Positions 1 through 12,285 are shown, counted from the first letter of the stretch. The stretch: DNA of 64,000 nt from Prorocentrum cordatum (GCA_963575745.1 CAUYUJ010014604.1:927284-991283), one strand, 5' to 3'. Translations and numbers: made by a program. Notes: generated from the letters alone by a model not told the origin.

Positions 1-19
1 CCTACTCATACATTTTATC

Positions 20-437
<418 letters not shown>

Positions 438-777
438 TATGTCCTTAGAGTAGGTGTATGGGGAATCGTCTTGAGGGTGCTGGAGACGTCGCTCCGCCAA
501 ATCTGCCCTCGCGGAATTGACTATTTCCGTTTCGGTGCTAACGATAACACGGCGGGGGGGTCAGAATTGTTTCTTCGGAGTAATTGTTGAGCATGTCCTG
601 TACATTCGGAGCTTGGAAAAAGACTTCTCTTCCATCTGTGTAATTGTTGCGAGACTTTGAACTTTCAGTCATGCTTTCCACTATTACCTTCTTTTCATGT
701 ATGCTTTCTCTTCCACGCTCGACGCCAGGTGCCAAGACAGTTATAATCAGAGAGAGAGAGAGAGAGAGATAGAGAGC

Positions 778-810
<33 letters not shown>

Positions 811-1573
811 CGCGACACGCTAAGTGGTGTCGCAGATAACGTGTATGATACAGCAGCATTGTGGATGCTTCGCTTCCATCTTGCTAGGGCTCCTTCGGCA
901 CATCTCACTCTGACAGAGGAGCCGCCCCTATTTGAGGGCGCACTGGGGCCATTTGTCGTAACCCAAACTGCTTATTCTTCCGCCCCTGTCTTCGCCGAGT
1001 CTGCGCACGCGTGAGGCGACAGCTGGGTGCTTGTGCTGTCTCTCCCTCGCCCCCCCCTCCCCCCATGTTGCTCTTCTCCTCCAGGAGAACGCTGTGGAAG
1101 AAGCTCCCTTCCCCTCCTCATGCCCCGCTCACAGCTGCACTGAGCAGGGGGACGCTGAAGCATCCAGCTGATGTTTCGTTATCACAGAGCTTCTTCATCA
1201 TCCGAGGGGCCCCGGTCCCGCCGCCGTCGCCCTCAAGGTGCTCTCCTGTGCTGTCGCGCGCGGAGCGGGGTCTGGCGCTCGTCTCGCCTCGTCCCGTGCC
1301 CTGGCCTGCAGGCGGACCTCAGGCAGCGTAGCCACAAGATGTACGCCGCGTGGAACGTCACGGTCAATGCCCGGTCCTTCCCGATGGTGGCGGATTGGTA
1401 CTGCTCCGAGAGCTCGGCCCCGCGCCGCCCCGCCGCCGCGACGACGACAGCGATGGAGCTTCGAGCTTCGAGGACAGAGTTTGTTTGTTTGTTTGTTTCT
1501 GTGTCTTTGGGCCTCGAGAGCCCTCTAGAGGCGTCTGGGGACCTGGATGCCTCTCGAGGCTTCTGGATGCCAT
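438..1573. other. GC-rich stretch with no supportable gene
   Basis: No frame shows convincing coding character. It holds a (GA)n tract at 749-810 and short TTTG repeats near 1480-1498. Open frames on both strands overlap each other and are Ser/Pro/Arg-rich, as expected from GC-rich noncoding DNA. Confidence 0.5.
749..810. repeat. (GA)n microsatellite
   Basis: About 60 bp of GA dinucleotides with a few interruptions. Confidence 0.95.
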
Positions 1574-1696
1574 CGGTCGTCGTCGTTGTCGTATTCGTCG
1601 TTGTCGATGTCTTCGTGCTGGTAGTGGTGGTGGTGGTGGTGGTGGTCGTCGTCGTCGTCGAAATCACATTGACTATATATATATATGTATACATAC

Positions 1697-1729
<33 letters not shown>

Positions 1730-1730
1730 A
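1574..1730. repeat. Compound GTC/GTG and TA microsatellite
   Basis: A GTC/GTT tract passes into (GGT)n, back to GTC, and then after 1670 into TA-rich sequence. It marks the left edge of a more complex segment (1.9-3.1 kb). Confidence 0.9.
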
Positions 1731-1879
1731 ATATTGCTGCTACCCGCCAGACCATCTGCATCTACATCGAATACAACATGTTGCTTGTTCTCGCGGATGG
1801 GGACATATGGAAGGCCTGTGATTGTTAGGAGCACGCCGATTTCAGCAAGAACAACGAGGCATAACATTTTCCAGGGTTC

Positions 1880-2441
1880 TTCTTGTCGCCCAGCTGCGCG
1901 AGATCCGCTTCATGCAGATGTCGGGTGCGTCTTTCCAGGAGAATCCGAATGACCAGGAGCTTGATCCAGATGGACCGAGTCCAACTTGACATTGGACAAT
2001 GCGGTGGTGCTGAAACTCATAGGACCCGAGCGTGGGTAATGAAGCAGCGCAGGGGGTGGAAGCACTGGGTTCCGATGCTTACCCACCTGCCAAAAGAGCA
2101 AGGATCACGACACGCTCACGTGCATTCCGCTCGTGGCATTCGCGGATACTTCGTGACTGCTCGGCTCTTCGGTGGTGCAAATGAAGGCTGTGGCGAACAC
2201 CTGGTATCGTTTGCTGTGGGAGGCTTGGTGGTCGGTGGACATGAAAGATATCAGCATGAATTCGAAGGGAGCTGCCATGGTTTACCTGCAATTCAGGCAG
2301 TACTGGCAACGTCTCCCTCTGGACCAGCTTAGTCGCAAGATCGCCGCCGCTCTTCGAGAGCACCCATGCGTGGTGCATGCAAAGTTCGTGGACAAGGGCG
2401 ATGGTGTCTATATTCGGGACATGTGCGCCCCTGAAAAATGA
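1880..2441 (+). pseudogene. Degenerate coding fragment, function unknown
   Basis: The clearest part is 2172-2441, an 89-residue frame ending in a stop. It is Trp- and Tyr-rich with balanced composition (WYRLLWEAWW near the start, VVHAKFVDKGDGVYIRDM near the end), unlike surrounding low-complexity frames. Another frame at about 2030-2170 also looks protein-like (YPPAKRAR basic patch) but joins only through a frame change and has stops upstream. I do not recognise the family. Either a decayed gene or short exons is possible. Confidence 0.35.
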
Positions 2442-2599
2442 TTGTACAAAGGAAGTCGGCCATGGGATATCGAAAGTTTGGATAACAGGTTGCAGGCATC
2501 GCGTAGTTATCATGTGCAAAAGGATATTTCAGGAAATGGTTGAATTCGTTTAAGTGGTGAATGCTCCCCGCGCTGACGTACAGTTTCTGCACGCTAGCT

Positions 2600-3122
2600 T
2601 CACGCAACGCCATCTGCAAAGGATGCGGAGTACGGAAGCGACCCTGCATTGCTGGGTGTGCCGCTGGATTTTCTCAGATTTTTTCGGGGCATCCTCGAGG
2701 GCCTGGACGCGGTTAGGGCTGTAATTTACATGGGGTTGGTCTCCGCCCGCTTCAAGAGCCTTTGGAGTAAATGGGGATTGGAACGCTGGGACATGGTGTC
2801 CTTTAGGACATGAAGCTGGGCCGATCACGGTCCTTTTCCAGCAGTGGCACCCTGACTGGTACGCACTATGAACCCTGTTGTTCCAAGGCGTACCTTATGT
2901 GAGCATGTGTGACTCCGAGCATGACCACCAGATGCTTTTGTACTACTTCAAGTTTGATGTACGGAGGTGTGAACAGCAATCTGTGCGTTTCGATACTGCC
3001 GTGTGGAATTACTTGCGATCATCTATAGACCTGGGCAGAGCAAGCGATGTTATGACAGATGCAGGGAAACAGTCAAACCAATGTGTTAGCGCGAGCCGGA
3101 CGTTGTATTCATTTCAGACCTG
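2600..3122 (+). pseudogene. Degenerate coding fragment, function unknown
   Basis: One plus frame reads as plausible protein across this stretch but is broken by stop codons. The longest intact part is 2878-3122 (81 aa) with Tyr/Phe-rich, non-repetitive composition (LLYYFKFDVRRCEQ). It may belong to the same decayed gene as 1880-2441. No recognisable domain. Confidence 0.3.
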
Positions 3123-3153
3123 ATGCTGGACGCATTCGGGGCCGGGCCGCTTT

Positions 3154-3270
3154 TGCCGTCGTCGTCGTCGTCGTCGTGTCGTCGTCGTCGTCTTCGTCGT
3201 CGTCGTCGCCGCCGCCGCCGTCGTCGTTGTCGTGGTCGTCGTGGTCGTCGTCATCGTCGTCGTCGTCGTT
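3154..3270. repeat. (GTC)n microsatellite
   Basis: GTC/GTT/GCC triplets in a nearly continuous run. Open frames through it are poly-Ser, poly-Arg or poly-Val. Confidence 0.95.
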
Positions 3271-3415
3271 TTTTTCGTCCGTCGTTCCCGCCCTGGTCGG
3301 GGGTGGAAGCCCTGCGCGGGGGGGGGAGGCGCGCTGCGCCGCGAGCCCTGTGGGAGCCAGGCGTTCTCCAGGAGGTGGAGATGGAGGTTTTAGCTCCCCC
3401 CCGCTGAAGAGATGC

Positions 3416-4612
3416 CTAAGACCGCCGCAAGTTTGCGCTTGCCTTGGACGGAGCCGTGACGGCCGTGTTGGATGGGCTGCTCTGGTAGTTTGACTTTGAG
3501 AAAATGTGTCTGGAAGAGGGTCTTGGGCGCGTCGGGGAAGCCTCGTCCAGCTCCCGCTTGGCCGCGTTGTCGGCGTTGGCCTTGTGGCGCTTGCACCCCC
3601 TCGCCATCCTCGCTCTCCGACTCCCGCTCGGCGCCAGTCTCGCCCCAGCCAGCTGCCGCCTGCGCCCTCTGCAGCGAGCTGTGAGGCATCGCGAGGCGTC
3701 GCGTTGCGCCGCTCTCTGGAGCGGAGGTCCTGGCGCTGTCGACTTGTTGGGTACGCTGCTCGAGGAGCGTAGCTTGTCTCGAAGGGAGAGCATGGGACGA
3801 CCTGAGCACTTTCCTTTGACCATAACGGAGTGCGCCGGCGTTATCAGACAGCGGCTGCTCAGCGGGTCTGTTCTCTCGGCGGTGGTGGATCCGCGCGGAT
3901 ATGCGCTCGCATGCCCGCTTGACATGCAGCGGCGCAGCGCACCCATTGGTAGGATGATGTCTTCTCACGCCGCCCTGTGGACCCATGGGGTGCTCCAGGG
4001 GGTAACAAAAACAAATGCGACGGCGTTCTCCGCGAGGACCCCTGCGCCAGCGTGACCGTCTCTGGCGGCGCCGCCCTGCTCCTCAGGGTCCGTGGCCCCG
4101 CCCGAGCGCAAATACGTTGGGCGGATCATCGGGTCCATCCAATCCAAGCACATCGTATTTGATGGCATACCAACCAACAGCCTCTTGTGTTCTCAGGACA
4201 TTATGTTTGCACTTGGTTCTTGATTCTTCAGCACCTTCCAGCAGCCGTGGACTCGAGGAGCGAGGGCGCTGTGGCGGGCCGTGTTTCTGAGGAGCTCCTC
4301 CTCCTCCTCCTCCTCCTCCTGGCGGACCTCTCGCCTGGCCTTCTGGCGGCGGGCTATCGCAGCCATCGGTTTTACCTTCCCCTGCGACCTTGAGGATCTC
4401 CTCCTGCTTCCGTGCCCCCCCTCCCCCCTTCCTCGTGCGCGGTTCCATCGCGCAGTGTGCGGCAGCCTCTGGGCGCGCGGGTGCCACACTGTTCGGTTTT
4501 GCCTCCTCTGTGAGTCCGTGTTGCCAGGAGCCTATGTTTTTCGCCTCTGCAGTTGCTTTTGCTGTTGCTGGTATTTTCTTTACTCGTCCTCCTCTCGCTT
4601 CGTCCACCATCG
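3416..4612 (-). pseudogene. Possible minus-strand coding region, unknown protein
   Basis: On the minus strand an open frame at 4610-4083 (175 aa) is Gly/Pro-rich but ends in a compositionally normal stretch (EAVGWYAIKYDVLGLDGPDD). A second frame, 3946-3416, contains a credible segment (RCLITPAHSVMVKGKCSGRP) and a basic Ser-rich tail. They lie in different frames, so a join would need an intron or a frameshift. The plus strand also has a 183-aa open frame (3504-4055), so strand choice is uncertain. No domain is recognised and there is no SL relic nearby. Confidence 0.3.
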
Positions 4613-5454
4613 CCGTCGTCGTCGTCTTCGTCTATGCCTGACGCTTCGCCGTTTCGCAGCAGTGCTACGGGCAGCGTGCCGCAGGCGGCGCCAAAGCTTT
4701 TCTGACGTGCACGTCATCTCTCTCTCTCTCGATCTCTCTTCAGGTCGCCCATGGTCTGGGTTCGGGTCGCCCATGGTCTGGGTGGCCTTCGGTTTTCCCG
4801 GCCTCGGTCTAGATTCTTCTCGATCGGATTTCCGACGCCACTAGCGCATTTCGGCCCCGCGGCAACATCGTTCTTTTGGCTTTCCTTCTTCTGCATACCT
4901 TCTTAGAGTTGAAACAGGGCGAGACGGCCAGCTTTTCCTCAATTGGCATGTGGGGGCCCGTCTGACGCCCTGGGGCCCTTAAAATCGTAGGATGCAGTCC
5001 TGGGAGGTTACATTCAGCATCATTGCTGGTACATCCGCGGTCAAAACTTGCCAACTCCGTCACCGTCCCGTTTGCTCCAGCGTTGTCCAGCTTAATCTGG
5101 ATCGGTCCTGGGCTGAATCTGGTCTGATCCGGCTTACTGGCCCCTGAATCGGGCTTAGTAGCCCTTAGTCGTTTTTGCGAAAACTTCCCACGAGCTGCTT
5201 CCTAAAAACTACTCCCCGGGACGCAATCTGATCCCAAGGGATGGGCCCGAGGGCCCACGTCACGAAAAAGAACATGACGTCGGAGATTCGGATCTTCTGG
5301 ACCCTTTGGCGACCTGGCCAGTCGTCGCGGTATGGTCTGCCTCGGAACCCTCGTCGGGGCGCGCTCCAGGAGAGGTTGTGGGCGGATCCTGAGGACGCCG
5401 AGGGGAGGATTAGATGTTCCCTTGGGGGACCTGTCTGGGGCCACCTCAAAGATC
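4613..5454. other. Gene-free stretch
   Basis: Holds a short CT tract (about 4720-4740) and a tandem 17-bp duplication, GTCGCCCATGGTCTGGG, near 4744-4783. Nothing else supportable was seen. Confidence 0.5.
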
Positions 5455-5540
5455 TGTTCGACGCTAGTTCAACTCTAGCTCGACCATAGTTCGACTCAAG
5501 TTCGACTCTAGCTCGACTCTACTTCGGTTCAAGTCGACGG
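5455..5540. repeat. About 12-bp tandem repeat
   Basis: Degenerate tandem units of the form CTAGTTCGACT repeat about six or seven times. Confidence 0.75.
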
Positions 5541-5597
5541 ACGTTCGACGCAGCATGGACGCACGAGTGGAGCGAGTTCCAGTAAGGTTTCCAGTCC

Positions 5598-5625
5598 AAA
5601 GAGGAGGAGGAGGAGGAGGAGGAGG

Positions 5626-5656
<31 letters not shown>

Positions 5657-5706
5657 GGAGGAGGAGGAGGAGGAGGAGAAGGAGGAGGAGGAGGAGGAGG
5701 AGGAGG
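5598..5706. repeat. (GGA)n/(GAT)n compound microsatellite
   Basis: GGA triplets flank a central GAT block. The matching ORFs are poly-Ser, poly-Leu or poly-Arg. Confidence 0.97.
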
Positions 5707-6094
5707 GTAATGAGCAGCGTGTCACTCCACGCCCCCGCGCTGCCCGGGCGGTCAAGAACGGGCTCAGAGGATCCCAGCGAGTACACGCTCGACATGGACC
5801 TCTACGTCGGTACCTCAGAGTGCAGCGGTCCGGACGGCCGCGGGGCGCGAGTCAATTCTCTCGGAGCTTGTCTGCCGCGCGGTTTAGCATGGGCCTTCAG
5901 TCTCACCATGTTCGGAGCACGCAGCACTCGTACTCCGTGATTATTTGCGCTGCGCGCCCGTGCGAGCCACGGCTTGCTCTGACTCTGGCGCCTGGTTGGC
6001 GGGGTGGGGTCGTCGGCGGGGGGTGGCATGGTGCCCAGCCCCTATCAGCCGAACAGGCCAAACACGTGCCCGAAATTTCGGCCGAACACACACT

Positions 6095-6192
6095 GTGACC
6101 GAAATTGGACATCGCATTGATTTCGGAAGCTTTCGGGCGCCGATTTCGGTGGTCACAATCGGGCAGATTTTCGGGTATACAGTTTCGGTCAC
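6095..6192. repeat. Small inverted repeat (hairpin)
   Basis: GTGACCGAAA at 6095-6104 is mirrored by TTTCGGTCAC at 6183-6192, with further TTTCGG/CCGAAA elements inside. It could be a very short inverted-repeat transposon or simply a palindrome. Confidence 0.6.
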
Positions 6193-6350
6193 TTCACCGC
6201 CCTGGTGGAGACGTTTTGAGGAAAGGGTTGCCAAGGCTTCCGATTCCCGATTGCTTTCTCTCCAGACGTGGCAGTGGCTGCCACTTCTCCATGCTGGGGG
6301 GTGGGACGCTCTCGTCCGCCTCCGCACGACGCCACGACAGCAAGGACGAG

Positions 6351-6483
6351 GGGGATGAGGAGGAGGAGGACGACGGCGGCGACGACGAGGGCGATGAGGG
6401 CGACGACGACGACGACGAGGACGAGGGCGACGGGGGCGACGAGGGCGACGACGGCGATGGCGACGACGACGGCGCGGGCGACG
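6351..6483. repeat. GAC/GAG/GGC triplet tract
   Basis: Degenerate acidic-codon-like triplet repeat. One frame is poly-Asp/Glu/Gly and the antisense is poly-Val/Ala. Confidence 0.85.
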
Positions 6484-8387
6484 ACGTTTGCGCGGGCAGC
6501 GGCCAACGCGGATGTCATCCAAGGGCCACGCGCGGCAAAAGCCCGCGGGCGCATGCCAGGAGTGCGGGCTAGAAGGGCGCGCCCGCAGCCGACAAGCGTG
6601 GAGGTGAACCGAAAGACAGTGAGCAATGTAAGCATGATTTACAGCGGCACAGCGGCCCTCAACACCAACTCTGCATGACAAGACATGGTCGGCACGGCAC
6701 GGCACAGCACACTGCCCGCATTCTAGAACACGGGCGCGACGCGGCACTGCACGGCACGGGGTGAGCAGAAGCACAGAAGGCGGCATCAGCATAAACGCTC
6801 GGAGGTCCGCGTGGATTTCTCGAATCGGCGCTGGACTAAGCTGGCGGCGCCTCCAGTACCGCCCTGGCGCGCTTCACGCGCCATGGAGGGGGATGCAGCG
6901 TCGATCCAGGAAATCTGCGCGGATCTTCGAACGTCTAGGCTGATACAGTTGTTTCTCACTCCAGTGAAGACAGGTGCACTTCTTCAATCACCTCTTGGAG
7001 CCGAGGCGGCGATTCAGGGGCCTCTTTCTGCACCCCCTTTTGGAGGGACACTCTCTTGCACCTAGGTTGCCGCCCGCACCCTCCGCCGTGGCTCCCCCCG
7101 CCCACTCCTGCTCTGGGCCGTGCCCTCGCTGCATCGCAACCGCTCTCCGCACTTTCCACCAGCGCCGCGGTGCCACGCCGCTCCGTCCTCGGAGGGCCGC
7201 GCCCCAGCGCGCGCACGCGACCGTCCGTCCGCCAGGCTGCCCCCCCCCCCCCCCAAGCGCGCTCTTCTGTTGCCCCTCCGACGGTAGCCTCCGCCCGAGC
7301 TGAGGCCAGTCGGGTGTTGATGAAACCCCCACCCTGCGAGGCCGATGACGGGATTGCCTTTCTCCGGTTCTCGAGAGAGCGCGGCGGCCGCAATTTTTGT
7401 GGGCTTGCGCCCGCTGGGAATGGTCGTGGGCCGTTTTCACTGAAAGGGTTGTTTTGCTACAGGGGGTCCTGTCCACCCCCGAGCCAGAAGAGCGCTGAGG
7501 ACGGCACAGGCACAATCTCTCTGAGGCCCGCGCGGGTCTTCTGGGCCAGCGCGTCGCGGCGCGTGCGGCGGCAGCGCAGGAGGCACCCGCTAAGAAGGAC
7601 ACTTTGGAAGTCCGCCAGAGTTGCCGCTTTGGGGCCTCCTTCTGGGCGCTGCGTCGTTACCCGCGTCGGGGAGGGCTGAGTCCGCCCAGGTCGCTGGCTA
7701 GAGTGCCGGTTGGTGGGGTCCCCCGTCAGGGGCGCCTTGTGCGAACCGCCGAAAGTTTAGACCTGTGCAGTCTCTTGTCCTTCTGTTCTCGATCCTTAGG
7801 GGGTCGATGTTGCTTTATCTTTGAGTGTGAAGCCTGGGCCTCCAGGGAGGCCTCCCGAGGCCTGCCGAAGGCACGCCCGCCGCCAGGACCTCGCCCGCGT
7901 CTTCCCTCGCTCCCCGTGCCCCCCTGCAGGTGTGCGGCGCCGTGCCAGGCACGGTCGCTACTCTATACAGTCGACCTGTTCCCCCGACTCCCTCTGCACG
8001 GCTCATGCTCTACCCTGGCTTTGCGGCTTTACCCTGGACCTTTGCTTTCGGCATGTCCTTCCCTTCGCTCTTATGCTACGCCGTCATCGAAATCAAGAGC
8101 CTGATCTCCAGCGCCGCTTGAACATCGACATGGTATGAGAGCTCTCTGGCCGTTCCGCGGCCGCTTCCTCCTTCCTTCCTGCCTCTCTTTTGTTCTCGCC
8201 AAAATCAGCTACGGACGCGCACCGCCGTTGGCCCGACCGCTTGTTGGACCCAACTCGCCGCAGAGCAAACGTTACCCCGTCTTCGGCAAGAGTTGTGGCG
8301 CAGAATTCTGGAGGCTTAGAGGCCGATGCCAGCACCAACATCGGCGGTTGTTTCAACGGAAGGAGGTTGAGCCCGATCTCGGTGATG

Positions 8388-8429
8388 GTGGTCATATTCG
8401 GGCTTCGCAGGTGGCCGAAATATGACCAC
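8388..8429. repeat. Hairpin, 14-bp arms
   Basis: GTGGTCATATTCGG at 8388 is mirrored by CCGAAATATGACCAC ending at 8429, with one extra base in the right arm. Confidence 0.8.
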
Positions 8430-8550
8430 CAGCACCCAAATCTAGGATCATCTTTCCTTGGTGGAGGCAGCCCCTCGTGTTCGTGTTGGTGCCACTTTGC
8501 AGGCCTCCTAGAATGTTCCCCCCCCGCATTCATACACCAGCATTCATACA

Positions 8551-8609
8551 CCACCGTGCTTGGCCAGGGCCATCCTGAGCTCCAGGATGGCCCTGGCCAG
8601 GCACGGTGG
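8551..8609. repeat. Near-perfect 59-bp palindrome
   Basis: The left arm (from 8551, CCACCGTGCTTGGCCAGGGC) is complementary to the right arm (CCCTGGCCAGGCACGGTGG ending at 8609) with hardly any spacer. It shares the core GGCCAGGCAC with the palindromic elements at 51.8 and 53.7 kb. Confidence 0.9.
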
Positions 8610-10328
8610 TGGCGTATAGAGCTGTCTTCTACGTTCCGCTCGCTACTTTTCCAACCGTGTGGCTCCCCGATTTCTGCGCCGAGGTGGGGCAGTATCTTGA
8701 ACGAATGGTACTGTCCTCGCTGCGTCGATGCCTTTGCAAAACTGCTTGGGTCGTCCGCTCCTGGTATGGTCGCTGCTTCTTGAATCGCAGATTAGATGAG
8801 GGCGATTCTGTACCGCGCGGATGCCGATGCAGCGTGCTGCCCTGTCAATAACAAGTTGCTTCGACGAGCCTCGTGAGCAGCGCAGGACATTGTTGTCTGG
8901 AAGTTGGGCATTGGAAGTTACAGCGCACTGGGGCGCAACTGACCCCAGGGCTGCCGCTGCGATGGGGACCTTGTTGTTCTACCGACGTGGTACCCATGGG
9001 GGGCTTGCGGGTCATCAAAAGCTGATTGACGGTCACCGTAGGCAAGTCAAATTCTTAGAATGTGTCGCTTGCGTAAGGTGCCGCTGGACAGCGATCTGCC
9101 GCGATCAGCGTCATCCTAACTTTTCCTTCAACTTCGCCTTGTCGTTCAGTCTTGGTCCTCGTTAGCTCCTTTCCCTCATTCCCCAAACAGCGCTTGCATT
9201 CAGGGGCTCCTTACTTGTGTATCTAAGGAATTAGACGGGTGTCCCGATGATCCTCCACGTTCGGGCTTGTAGTCTCCCCGTTGCTGCCCGTTGCCTCCTG
9301 TGTGTGGGGGTGTCCCGGGGATTCGTCACGTTGCCGCCCGTTGCCGGCCATTGCCGCCTGTGCGGTGTCCCGAGGGTGCCGACCTGCTCTTCGAAAAACG
9401 ACCGCAGAGACGCTGGTGCATCACATAGCTCACACATCCGCAGTGCCACAACTTACTGTTTGAAGTCCACCTTGGCGAACATGCCACCTCACATCTCGAC
9501 TTTGCGCTGCGCATCTGTATCTGTATGACCGATCGATGCGCTGGACTCCGTTTTCTAAGGAGAGGACCGGTGTGATGCAGGCGCTAGTTCAAGATTGTGG
9601 CTGGGACTCCTGCATGATCACGCCTGACGAGCAGTCCGCTATCATCAAGGAGCGCCCGACATCAAGGGGCCGGCGGCAGGGAACGACGAGAGTCTGGATT
9701 GGGAAGGACGGTAACGGCGGACAATAATCAGATGGCATATTTCGATCGTCGTATTCTCTTCAACGTCTCTGTCTCCCTCTCTCCCTTTCGCTCTTGCTCC
9801 CTTTCTGCTGGCAAGTCTGGTGTGTGTTGGTAGCGGGCGTGCCCCAAGGCGGGAGCAAGCACTCCCCTTCTTGACAACAGGGAGGTGCTGCGAGGAGAAG
9901 GAGCTGGAGGAAGCGAGGCTGGAGGAAGTGAAGCATGACGACAGGAGGGGGGTTGCGAGAGAGGAATCCCCGTGCCGAAAGGGGCCTTCTCCAGAAAGCT
10001 GCGCCGCACCTCCATCGGCACCGCTTCGTGCATGGCCCGCGGGTCGGTTGCTGGCTGATGCAGCTCGCGTTCCTCAGATTTAGCCCGCGAAGCGAGGGTC
10101 AAGAAAGCCCGCTCCCCACCCCCTCCCCCGCCGCCCTCCGTCCCCGTTGCCCCTCACTCCCAGGCTTCGAGCTTGCGTGCCAGGTCACAGGCCGCGTGAC
10201 TCCTGGTCCACTTGGCCCCGCTCGCCGCCCCTGGGGGCAGCTTTCCCCCCCCTCTCTGCCTTCCCATCGCCCCCTGTCTCTTTGCCTCTTCGTACCCCGC
10301 TAGCCTTGACGATGTGCGCAGAGATGTA
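8610..10328. other. No supportable gene
   Basis: Open frames are short and low in coding character. There is a short GTTGCCGCC repeat near 9285-9360. Nothing else was identified. Confidence 0.45.
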
Positions 10329-10364
10329 GAGCCACGTGGCTCTGGGCCTAGAGCCACGTGGCTC
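10329..10364. repeat. Paired CACGTG palindromes
   Basis: The 14-bp palindrome GAGCCACGTGGCTC occurs at 10329-10342 and again at 10351-10364, 22 bp apart. The core is a G-box/E-box hexamer, but no adjacent gene is established, so a regulatory role is speculative. Confidence 0.75.
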
Positions 10365-10497
10365 ATCCCTCGCGCGTTCCCGGCCTATCGCCCTCGCCCG
10401 CCACGCCAAGCCAAGTATCCGACGCCGCGAGCAAAAACACGACTAGAGCACTCGACCGACCCAATTTTGGATGCGTCCCCCGAATGCCGAGAATGGG

Positions 10498-10616
10498 TGA
10501 AGGAGGAGGAGGAGGAGGAGGAGGAGGACAGGAGCAGGAGGAGGAGGAGGAGGAGGAGGAGGAGGAGGAGGAGGGGGAGGAGGAGGAGGAGCAGGAGGAG
10601 GAGGAGGAGGAGGAGC
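10498..10616. repeat. (GGA)n microsatellite
   Basis: About 120 bp of GGA/GCA triplets. Confidence 0.97.
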
Positions 10617-11154
10617 GCGCAAAGGTGTGCGCCAAGATAAAGACCGCCTGGCTCCTGGCGTGGATGGCTCCACTCATCTTGGCGGCGCGCACTGGGGGGA
10701 GGGGGGTGGGCGGGACGAGGGGGGGCGCCTTCTGGGGAGGCAGGGGGCTTCTTAGAGGTGTCCCGCCCTTGCCGCAGAGGCTTCTGAGAGGCCAGATGGC
10801 TTCTGGGCAGTGTCCCGCCCCTTCTCGGGAGGCCCCTGATGACGCCTCTCAGAGGGCAGGAGGGCCTCTGAGAGCCTAGTCCTCCGACGCCACGACCTGT
10901 TCGTGAACGTGACCCCCCAGAGCCCTCGACCCCTCTCCATATTCTCAGATTCTGATCTGTACACATGCACATCGATAGACCACGATTCATACACACATAC
11001 GTACACACGCATAACTATATCCATGCAGATGTATGGAGGTGTGTGTAGGTGCTTGTGTACTCATATGGTACGTATATTCGTATACACATTCGTATGTGTG
11101 ATATATATACACACGTTGTGATGGGAAGTAGGGGGCCGCTATTTCAAAGCCAGG

Positions 11155-11475
11155 CGATAACATGATACGACGATAAGACGATGCGACGATCTAAAACGAT
11201 ACGACAATACCAAGATAAGACGGTATAGGGCCTCGCCAGAAGATAAGACGATAACACGATTCAGGGACCCACCAGACGATAAAACGATAAGACGGTAACA
11301 TTGTTTCATCGTCTTATCGTGATATGGTCTGATGTGGCCCTGCATCGTCTTATCGTCTGGTTAGTCTCGGTGTCGCCTTATCGTCATACCGTCCTATCGT
11401 CTGCTGCTGCTTCATCGTCTTATCGTCTTATCGTCTTATCGTCTTATGTCGTCTTACCATCTTATCGTCTGCGTG
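11155..11475. repeat. Long inverted array of GATAAGACGAT units
   Basis: The left half (11155-11302) is rich in CGATAAGACGATA-type units. The right half (11308-11475) carries the complement, TCGTCTTATCGTC, in opposite orientation. The whole could fold into an imperfect hairpin of about 320 bp. No coding potential. Confidence 0.85.
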
Positions 11476-11540
11476 AGGTTTAGACTGCTGATCCCCACCA
11501 CAATGTATCTATATGTGAACACATATATCTAAACACATGG

Positions 11541-11543
11541 ACA

Positions 11544-11571
<28 letters not shown>
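11541..11571. repeat. (ACAT)n microsatellite
   Basis: About eight ACAT units. Confidence 0.9.
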
Positions 11572-11574
<3 letters not shown>

Positions 11575-11639
11575 CTGTGTATACACACAGTGGCCGTCGG
11601 TCCATCCTTCCACCGTGCCTTGCGCATGTCCGAGGCTTC

Positions 11640-12130
11640 GTGGATGCCCGTGAGGATCTCTTGGGAGGCCTCTCGGACGCTTCTTCTGGGATGCCCTGGG
11701 GCCTTTGGGGGCCTCTTCGGGGCCTCCTGGGGTCCCCTTTGGGTCTCCTTGGGACCTCCTGGGGCTTCTTGGAGGCCTTTTGGGGGTCTGCTGGCGGTTT
11801 CGGGGGTCATCTTGGGCGGAGGGCTCGACATGTCAGTTCGAATTCTCCCTCTCGGGCCCCTCTCAGGGCCCTCGGCGGTTATCCAGGGGGCCTGTTGAGC
11901 CATGAGGCCCTCTTTGGCCGTCTTGGGGCCCTCTCGGGAGTCTCTTGGGCCGTCGTGGGGCGATCTGGGGGTGGGGCCTCTCGGAGTCCTCTTGGGCCGT
12001 CTCCGGGCTCTCTTTGACCGTCTTGGTCGCCTCTTGGCCCGTCTTGGGCCGCCCTGGCCTACTCAGGACAGGTCACGCGATAAGCCCCGAGAGGTCTGCG
12101 AGGGGCCCCAAGAGCGCCCAAAAGAGTGTT
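11640..12130. repeat. CCTCTTGGGG-type degenerate tandem array
   Basis: Degenerate 9-12-bp units around CCTCTTGGGGCC. The ORFs through it read as repetitive Gly/Leu/Ser/Trp or Pro/Arg/Glu peptides and are repeat artefacts. The same unit family recurs at 12.3-12.9, 13.6-14.3, 16.8-17.2, 18.0-18.4, 19.7-20.3, 23.4-27.1 and 59.5-60.5 kb. Confidence 0.85.
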
Positions 12131-12285
12131 CGGATCCCGAGGCGGTGGATCCTTCAACCACTATTTCAACTTTCAATGCAAAGGTTCGAGAGACTTGATG
12201 ACGCGCCACTCCGTGCCTCAGGGCACGGTGGCAGATACATGTGTGTATATGTAAGCATGTTTTCCTCTTCCCATGTTTCTACAAG

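Larger units (their letters stand above)
5707..8387. other. GC-rich stretch, no firm gene
   Basis: Contains a GAC/GAG tract (6351-6483) and an inverted repeat (6095-6192). Overlapping open frames of 100-280 aa occur on both strands, for example 7056-7679 plus and 7602-6988 minus, all Pro/Arg/Ala-rich. Segments such as 7290-7440 plus look mildly protein-like, but I cannot choose a strand or frame. Confidence 0.4.
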
